Source: Brucellaceae bacterium
Lineage (GTDB): Bacteria; Pseudomonadota; Alphaproteobacteria; Rhizobiales; Rhizobiaceae
Direction: 5' to 3'
Assembly: GCA_020637755.1 (NCBI GenBank)
Contig: JACKJW010000009.1
Coordinates: 1-64,000 of the forward strand
DNA: 64,000 nt
A model generated the notes under the pieces. It saw nothing but the letters and a program-made list of their open reading frames with translations, was not told the DNA's origin and did no database searches. The position numbers and the translations under genes were made by a program. Shown here piece by piece: positions 58,055 through 64,000 of this stretch (positions within the stretch are counted from its first letter, which is position 1; every line of letters begins with the position of its first letter).

Positions 58055-60301
58055 ATGGGACGCGCAGCCAAAATCGCCCGTCGCACCTTCCTGATCGGTA
58101 CCGTCGCCGTGGCCGGTGGCGTCGCCTTCGGCACATGGCGATACAAGACGCCCTATGACAACCCGCTGCTGGACTGCCTTGGCGAGGGCGAAGCGGCCCT
58201 CACGCCCTATGTGAAGATCGATGCCGGCGGCGTGACGCTGATCACGCCCCGCGCCGACAAGGGCCAGGGCACCTACCATGTGCAGGCCGCGCTGATCGCC
58301 GAGGAACTGGACATTGATCTCGATCGGATCAGGGTCGATCCCGGCCCGCCCTCGAAGGCCTATTGGAACACCGCAGTGGCCGATGAATTCGCCCAGTTCT
58401 TCATTCCCGCCGCCGGCGTCGCACAGAATGCCCTAACCGCAGGTTTGGACACCGGCGTGAAAATTCTGGGCCTTCAACTGACCGGCGGATCCAGCACCGT
58501 GCCCGACCAGTTCGAGAAGCTGCGCATGGCTGGCGCCGTGGCCCGCGAGACACTGAAGGCTGCAGCTGCAAAGCAGTCCGGTGTGCCGGTAGCACAGTTG
58601 AAAACCGCCAACGGTGCGGTGCAGTTGCCCGACGGATCGGAACTGACCTATGTCGCGCTGGCGCCCGTCGCCGCCGCCATCGAACCGGTCAACCATGTCA
58701 CCCTGCGCGACCCTTCAACGTGGCGGCTGCTTGGCAAGCCGATGCAACGCATCGATATGGTAGCCAAATGCACCGGCACGCAGGCCTACGGCATCGATGC
58801 TCACGTCGACGGCATGGTTCACGCCGCCATCCTGCTGAACCCGGCACTGGGCGGTGCGCGCGAAAGTTTCGATGGCAGCGAGGCCTTGACGATGCGCGGC
58901 GTGAAAGCCGTGCTTCCTGTCACCGGCGGCGTGGCCGTCGTGGCCGACAACACCTGGCGCGCCTTTCAGGCGGTGCAAGCGGTCAAGGCGGAATGGGGCA
59001 AGGCGCCCTTCCCCGCTTCGATGGAGGAACATTGGCAGGCCCTGTCCGGTTCCTTCGTCGACGGCAGGCGGAACAGCCGCAATCGTGACGACGGAAATGT
59101 GGAGACGGCGCTAGCCGGAACCGCACCCGTCGAGGCAGAATACCGCGCGCCCTATCTGGCTCATGCGCCTTTGGAGCCGGTCAATGCCATCGTCCGCGTC
59201 AACAACGACAGCACGGTCGATGTCTGGGCCGGCACACAGATTCCCCGCTTCGTCCAGACCAACGTCGCCCGCATTGCAGGCGTTGATGCGGACAAGGTAC
59301 GCGTCCATGTGCTGATGATGGGTGGCAGCTTCGGCCACCGGCTGGAGGACGAGGCGGTCCGCCGCGCGGCCGAGATCGCGGTGCAGATGAAGGGCACCCC
59401 GGTCAAGCTCACCTATTCGCGCGAGCAGGACATGACCCATGAATTCCCGCGCCAGATCGCCATGGCACGCGTTCGCGGCGCGGTGAAGGACGGCAAGGTC
59501 GACGCGTTTGACCTTTCCATCGCCATGCCGGCAATCCTGCCGTCGCAATTTGGCCGCCAGGGACTTCCGGTGGCGGGACCGGACGGCGAGATCGTCGCTG
59601 GCGCCTGGAACCAGCCCTTCGCCATTCCCAACATGCGCGTGACCGGCTACCGCGTTCCGGAGCTCGTGCCCGTCAGTTCATGGCGCTCGGTCGGCGCCTC
59701 CTCCAACGGGTTTTTCTTCAACGCGGCGCTGGATGAACTGATCGAGGCGGCCGGCGCCGACCCGATGGAAGAGCGCCTGCGCCTGTGCAACGATCCCCTC
59801 GCCCGCAAGGTGCTGGAAGCCGTAGCGGAAATGTCCGGCTGGACCGGCGCGAGGCCGGCGCCGGGAACGGGCCGCGGTGTTGCCTTCACCAAGTCCTTTG
59901 GCGTCCATTGCGCCGAGGTGGTAGAGGTTTCCGGAACCGCTGACGGCATCCGCATCGGCAAGGTCTGGGTTGCTGCCGAAGTGGGACGTGTCCTCGATCC
60001 GGTGAACTTCGACAATCAGGTGAAGGGTGGTGTCATCTTTGGCTTGGGCCACGCGATGAATTGCGAGCTCACCTATCGCGATGGCATGGCCGAACAATCC
60101 AATTTCGACAGCTACGAAGGCATGCGCTTCAACCAGTGCCCGGTGATCGAAGTGCGCGGGCTGGAGAATGGCAGCAAGGTCCTTGGTATCGGCGAGCCGC
60201 CCGTGCCGCCGGCGGCCCCCGCCCTTGCCGGGGCCATCTTCGCGGCAACGGGCAAGCGCCTGCGCGAGATGCCGTTCAGCAAGGCGGTGACGTTCGCTTG
60301 A
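58055..60301 (+). CDS. Molybdopterin-binding large subunit of a molybdenum hydroxylase (IorB-like)
   Basis: A 748-residue xanthine-oxidase-family subunit of the isoquinoline 1-oxidoreductase (IorB) or membrane aldehyde-dehydrogenase type. The N-terminal RRTFLIGTVAVAGG (9-22) is a Tat-type signal, implying folded export with its partner. Motifs typical of the molybdenum cytosine dinucleotide binding region include MMGGSFGHRLEDE and SWRSVGASSNGFF. The family hydroxylates N-heteroaromatics or oxidises aldehydes; the substrate here is unknown. The pair lacks a cytochrome c gene, so the electron acceptor is unclear. Confidence 0.9.
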   Translation: MGRAAKIARRTFLIGTVAVAGGVAFGTWRYKTPYDNPLLDCLGEGEAALTPYVKIDAGGVTLITPRADKGQGTYHVQAALIAEELDIDLDRIRVDPGPPSKAYWNTAVADEFAQFFIPAAGVAQNALTAGLDTGVKILGLQLTGGSSTVPDQFEKLRMAGAVARETLKAAAAKQSGVPVAQLKTANGAVQLPDGSELTYVALAPVAAAIEPVNHVTLRDPSTWRLLGKPMQRIDMVAKCTGTQAYGIDAHVDGMVHAAILLNPALGGARESFDGSEALTMRGVKAVLPVTGGVAVVADNTWRAFQAVQAVKAEWGKAPFPASMEEHWQALSGSFVDGRRNSRNRDDGNVETALAGTAPVEAEYRAPYLAHAPLEPVNAIVRVNNDSTVDVWAGTQIPRFVQTNVARIAGVDADKVRVHVLMMGGSFGHRLEDEAVRRAAEIAVQMKGTPVKLTYSREQDMTHEFPRQIAMARVRGAVKDGKVDAFDLSIAMPAILPSQFGRQGLPVAGPDGEIVAGAWNQPFAIPNMRVTGYRVPELVPVSSWRSVGASSNGFFFNAALDELIEAAGADPMEERLRLCNDPLARKVLEAVAEMSGWTGARPAPGTGRGVAFTKSFGVHCAEVVEVSGTADGIRIGKVWVAAEVGRVLDPVNFDNQVKGGVIFGLGHAMNCELTYRDGMAEQSNFDSYEGMRFNQCPVIEVRGLENGSKVLGIGEPPVPPAAPALAGAIFAATGKRLREMPFSKAVTFA

Positions 60302-60493
60302 CGGCACCGGCCGCACCCGTCAGCCGCGCTGCTGACACCTTGTGTCAGCAATGAGGCTGCACGGCGCCGTTGCGGTTTTGCAACAGCGATAGCCATGCTA
60401 GAACGGGCGCCTTGCAACTGCTGCGGCAAGACGCCACATCAAGGGCACATTTCGGCCGGAAAGCTTCCGGCACGCTGCAACCGGACCGGACCC

Positions 60494-61630
60494 ATGTCAA
60501 AATTCAGGTTTCACAAGATCGCGGCGATTGCCGTTCTCGCCGCTTCGGCAGCATGGGTCGTCACAGGTGAATTCTCCTCCGTCGGCAGCGCAGCCATCGG
60601 CGAGGAAAAGGCTGCCAAGCCGGAAGGCACGCCCGCACCGGCCGCCGTTGCAACCCTGAAGACTGTCGCAGTGGTCAACCCGCCGTTCATCGGCCACGCC
60701 CGTGCCATCCGCGTGTCCGGCCTCACCAAGGCCGACAAGTCCGCGACGCTCGCAGTGCGCACCGGCGGCATCATCGCCTCGCTCCCCGTCAAGCAAGGCC
60801 AGCGCATCGACGAGGGCGATCTCGTCCTGTCGCTGGAAGCCGAGGGCAAGGGCGCCGCCGTTGAAAGCGCGCGCGCGGTCCTGGCCCAGCGCGAGAAGGA
60901 ATATGAAGCCGCCGACCGGCTGGCAAAGCGCGGCAGCCTGCCAAAGCTCCAGCTCGACACCGCGCGCTCCGCGCTTGCAGCCGCGCGATCCGCCCTGGAA
61001 AAGTCGGAGGCCGATCTCGGCCAGGTGGAAGTGCGAGCGCCCTTCTCCGGCATCATCGACACGGTGACAGTCGAGCAGGGAAGCGCCGTCCAGCAGGGTA
61101 CGCCCGTGGCCACGCTGCTCCAGCTTGATCCGGTGATTGCGTCGGGCGAAGTGTCCGAGCGCGACCTTGCCCATATCGCCATCGGCGGCAAGGCGCAGGT
61201 GCGCCTGATTTCCGGCCGCGAGGTGGAAGGCCGCATCCATTATATTTCCCGGCAGGCAAGTGCCGCGACCCGCACCTTCCCCGTTGAGGTGGAAGTCGCC
61301 AATCCTGACGCCGCGATTCCCGCCGGCATGACCGCCGAGATCACGCTCACCACCGATCCGGTTCAGGCTGTCATGCTGCCGCGCTCGGTGGTCACGCTCT
61401 CGCGGGACGGTGACCTCGGTATCCGCATCGCCAAGCCGGATGACACGGTGGACTTCGTGCCCATCGACCTGATTGACGACACGCCGCAAGGCCTCGTGCT
61501 GGGCGGCGTTCCGCAGGATGCCCGCATCATCGTGGCAGGCCAGGACCTTGTGACTGAAGGCGAGAAGGTGAACGCCGTGACCGCCGACGAGGCGACGCTG
61601 CGCCGCCTGGCCGGTGAACTGGCCAAATAG
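60494..61630 (+). CDS. RND efflux periplasmic adaptor subunit
   Basis: A 378-residue membrane-fusion protein. The N-terminal helix (about 7-25) is a signal or anchor. A lipoyl/barrel-sandwich half (VRTGGIIASLPVKQGQRIDEGDLV, about 80-105) and its partner (VRAPFSGIIDTV) flank a coiled-coil hairpin (about 120-170). A beta-barrel (about 205-280) follows. It links the inner-membrane pump to an outer-membrane channel. The ATG at 60494 is three bases after an ACC run without a strong ribosome-binding site. The pump gene begins two bases after its stop. Confidence 0.92.
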   Translation: MSKFRFHKIAAIAVLAASAAWVVTGEFSSVGSAAIGEEKAAKPEGTPAPAAVATLKTVAVVNPPFIGHARAIRVSGLTKADKSATLAVRTGGIIASLPVKQGQRIDEGDLVLSLEAEGKGAAVESARAVLAQREKEYEAADRLAKRGSLPKLQLDTARSALAAARSALEKSEADLGQVEVRAPFSGIIDTVTVEQGSAVQQGTPVATLLQLDPVIASGEVSERDLAHIAIGGKAQVRLISGREVEGRIHYISRQASAATRTFPVEVEVANPDAAIPAGMTAEITLTTDPVQAVMLPRSVVTLSRDGDLGIRIAKPDDTVDFVPIDLIDDTPQGLVLGGVPQDARIIVAGQDLVTEGEKVNAVTADEATLRRLAGELAK

Positions 61631-61632
61631 CC

Positions 61633-64000
61633 ATGGGTATCGTTTCCTACGCCATCCGCAATGCGCGGCTGACCATCTCGATCCTGCTCTTCTTCCTCGT
61701 GGCGGGCGCCCTGTCCTATATCGCCATTCCCAAGGAAGCTGAGCCGGACATCCAGATCCCGATCATCTACGTGTCGATGACCTATCAGGGCATTTCGCCC
61801 GAAGACAGCGAACGCCTGCTGTTGCGCCCGGTCGAGACACGGCTGAAATCCATCACCGGCATCAAGGAAATGCGCTCCACCGCCTATCAGGGTGGCGGCA
61901 ACGTGATCGTGGAATTCCAGGCCGGCGCCGATCTCGACAAGGCGCTCGATGATGTGCGCAACAAGGTGTCGGACGCCAAGCGCGACCTGCCATCGGGCGC
62001 CGACGAACCGACCGTCAACGAGGTCAACATCTCGGAATTCCCGGTCCTCGTCGTCACCCTGTCGGGCGACGTGCCGGAGCGCGCGCTGACGGCGGCCGCC
62101 CGTGAACTGCGTGACCGCATCGAGGAAGTCTCCGGCGTGCTGGACGCCGCCCTGCGCGGTGCGCGCGACGATCTCGTCGAAGTCATCATCGACCCGGTGA
62201 AGCTCTCATCCTACGGCCTGCGCCTCGACCAGTTGATTGCCGGGGTCAACGCCAACAATTCGCTCGTGGCCGCAGGCCAGTTGCAGGGGCAGGAAGGCCG
62301 CTTCGCCATCAAGGTGCCCTCGCTCATCGAGACCGTCGAGGACGTCGCCAACCTGCCCGTCGTGGCCGGACCCAATGCCGTTGTGCGCGCCCGCGATCTT
62401 GCCACCATCCGCTCGACCTTCAAGGATGCCGAAACGATCACGAGGCTGGACGGAAAGCCGGCCATCGCCATCGAGGTGTCGAAACGCACCGGAGCCAATC
62501 TGGTCGAAACCGTCGACAAGGTGAAGGCCGTCGCCACCGAGTTCCAGAAGCTGCTTCCACCTGGCGCGCAAATCGCCTTCAGCCAGGACAAATCCACCAC
62601 CATCCGCCAGATGCTGGGCGACCTTCAGAACTCGGTGCTGACAGCGGTAATCCTCGTCTTCATCGTCATCCTTTATGCGCTGTCGGGCCGCGCCTCGCTG
62701 CTGATCGGCCTCGCCATCCCGGCCTCATTTCTGATGGGCATTCTTGGCCTGTCGCTGGCCGGCATGACGATCAACATCGTCGTCCTCTTCTCGCTCATCC
62801 TTGCTGTCGGCATGCTGGTGGATGACGCCATCATCGTCACCGAGTTTGCCGAGCGGCGCATGAGCGAGGGCATGGCCAAGGATGAGGCTTTCGCAATGGC
62901 TGCCCATCGCATGGCCGGCCCCGTCATCGCCGCCACCATGACCCGCGTTGCCGCCTTCTCACCGCTCCTGTTCTGGCCGGGCATCGTCGGCGAATTCATG
63001 AAGTACATGCCGATCACGCTGATCGCGACACTGTCGGCCTCCATGGCCTATGCGCTGATCTTTACGCCGGCCCTCGGCTCGCTGATCGCCAAGCCCACCG
63101 TCGAGGAGGGGCCGGGCAAGGACGGCCTCTACATGTGGATCGTGAACAAGGCGATCCGCCATCCCTTTCTTGTGATGACGGCGGCCATTGGCCTGCTGTT
63201 CGCGGTCCCGGTCGCCTACGGCCAGATGGGGAAGGGTGTGGAATTCTTCCCGAATGTCGAGCCGGAATACGGCCTGCTCTATGTCCATGCGCGCGGCAAT
63301 CTCTCCCTTGATGAACAGGATGCCGTCACGCGCCAGGCCGAAAGCCGTATCCTTGGCTGGCCCGGTGTCAAGACCGTCTACACCCGAGTCGGCAAGGTGC
63401 AGGGCGGCGGCGGAGCGCAGGTTGCCGAGGACGTGGTTGGCGTCATCCAGTACGAATTCGTCGACTGGCGCGAGCGCAAGGATGCCAACGCCATCCTCGC
63501 AGACCTGCGCGAGGCGATGAAGGGCATACCCGGCGCCGAGATCGAGGTGTCGGTGCCGCAGGCAGGCCCGCCCACCGGCAAGGCCATCCAGGTGCGCCTC
63601 TCGGCCGCCGATCCGGACGGGCTGAACGATGTGGCCGCAAATGTCGCCGCCATGCTGCGCGCCGTGCCGGACGTGATCGACATTTCCGACGGTCTGCCCT
63701 CGCCCGGCATCGACTGGGAGCTGAAGGTGGACCGCACCCGGGCAGCCCAATACGGTATCGGACCGGCTTCGGTCGGCACCGTGGTGCAGCTCGTCACCAC
63801 CGGCCTGAAGCTGTCCGATTACCGCCCCGCCGGGGCCGACGACGCCGTGGACATCCGTCTGCGCCTGCCGGAAGACCGCCGCACATTGGCCATGCTGGAC
63901 GAGTTGCGCGTGGAAACGGCGCAGGGCTCGGTGCCGATCTCCAACTTCGTCACCCGCGAGGCCGCACAGCGCACCGGCATCCTCAACCGCATCGACGGGT
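61633..64000 (+). CDS. RND family efflux pump, inner-membrane subunit, partial
   Basis: The first about 789 residues of an AcrB-type RND pump; the gene continues past the right edge. After the first helix (about 13-30) comes a periplasmic porter domain, then the helix cluster (about 335-475) with the proton-relay aspartates in LAVGMLVDDAIIVTEFAERR (near 395-400). A second membrane helix (about 512-530) opens the second half. It exports hydrophobic compounds with its adaptor; the outer-membrane channel gene is not in the window. Confidence 0.93.
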   Translation, partial: MGIVSYAIRNARLTISILLFFLVAGALSYIAIPKEAEPDIQIPIIYVSMTYQGISPEDSERLLLRPVETRLKSITGIKEMRSTAYQGGGNVIVEFQAGADLDKALDDVRNKVSDAKRDLPSGADEPTVNEVNISEFPVLVVTLSGDVPERALTAAARELRDRIEEVSGVLDAALRGARDDLVEVIIDPVKLSSYGLRLDQLIAGVNANNSLVAAGQLQGQEGRFAIKVPSLIETVEDVANLPVVAGPNAVVRARDLATIRSTFKDAETITRLDGKPAIAIEVSKRTGANLVETVDKVKAVATEFQKLLPPGAQIAFSQDKSTTIRQMLGDLQNSVLTAVILVFIVILYALSGRASLLIGLAIPASFLMGILGLSLAGMTINIVVLFSLILAVGMLVDDAIIVTEFAERRMSEGMAKDEAFAMAAHRMAGPVIAATMTRVAAFSPLLFWPGIVGEFMKYMPITLIATLSASMAYALIFTPALGSLIAKPTVEEGPGKDGLYMWIVNKAIRHPFLVMTAAIGLLFAVPVAYGQMGKGVEFFPNVEPEYGLLYVHARGNLSLDEQDAVTRQAESRILGWPGVKTVYTRVGKVQGGGGAQVAEDVVGVIQYEFVDWRERKDANAILADLREAMKGIPGAEIEVSVPQAGPPTGKAIQVRLSAADPDGLNDVAANVAAMLRAVPDVIDISDGLPSPGIDWELKVDRTRAAQYGIGPASVGTVVQLVTTGLKLSDYRPAGADDAVDIRLRLPEDRRTLAMLDELRVETAQGSVPISNFVTREAAQRTGILNRIDG

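Overview
The window comes from the chromosome of a GC-rich alphaproteobacterium, most likely of the order Hyphomicrobiales (Rhizobiales). This rests on a set of lineage-typical genes: gapR (DUF2312), trcR (DUF1013), DUF1244, DUF1036 beside pyk, a CarD/FdxA/S4/Suv3-like helicase block, an RpoH2-type sigma factor, phaA-phaB divergent from phaR, rpmF-mtgA-ispA, and a SAM-II riboswitch in front of metA. Genus is not resolved. I see no tRNA, rRNA, transposase, phage gene or CRISPR array. Both ends are cut: a fatty acid desaturase at the left and an RND pump at the right.

Layout. 0-5 kb: desaturase (partial), a SAM-II riboswitch with an intrinsic terminator controlling metA, and two sulfotransferases directly downstream; then a VWA protein and an HNH endonuclease. 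5-13.5 kb: gapR, DUF1244, N-formylglutamate amidohydrolase, DUF1036, pyk, alpha/beta hydrolase, TPR protein, rpmJ, trcR, a WYL regulator with a VOC protein and a perfect palindromic operator, and a rhodanese. 13.5-25 kb: SDR, propionyl-CoA synthetase, SGNH hydrolase, the tkt-gap-pgk glycolytic/pentose cluster, a DUF4164 coiled-coil protein, zapA, and an APC-like membrane protein. 24-33 kb: nitronate monooxygenase, ABC-F and thiamine pyrophosphokinase in one strand run, a TetR/YciI pair with a double operator, and thiBPQ behind a TPP riboswitch. 33-41 kb: M48 lipoprotein protease, RpoH2, CarD, FdxA, S4 protein and helicase. 41-47 kb: PHB synthesis (phaB, phaA, phaR), rpmF, mtgA, ispA. 47-53 kb: two tandem hybrid histidine kinases. 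53-64 kb: SLT transglycosylase, ispG, 3-hydroxybutyrate dehydrogenase, patatin, then TetR, a molybdenum hydroxylase pair and an RND efflux system.

Most notable points. (1) The two hybrid histidine kinases have unrelated periplasmic sensors but share an output half that is identical over about 1.65 kb of DNA, with only three synonymous differences just before that tract. This looks like recent duplication or gene conversion. The second sensor carries a CxxCH haem-c motif in its predicted periplasmic domain. (2) The motif TGYTGC-N3-GCARCA occurs before prpE, in the phaA/phaR divergent region and before 3-hydroxybutyrate dehydrogenase. It matches the known CTGC-N3-GCAG type of PhaR site and suggests one PHB regulon scattered over 39 kb. 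(3) metA, predicted to use acetyl-CoA because of Glu111, and two PAPS-type sulfotransferases sit in one apparent transcription unit behind a SAM-II/terminator switch, linking sulfotransferase expression to SAM level.

Everything here was read directly from the sequence. Family names come from recognised motifs, not from database searches.
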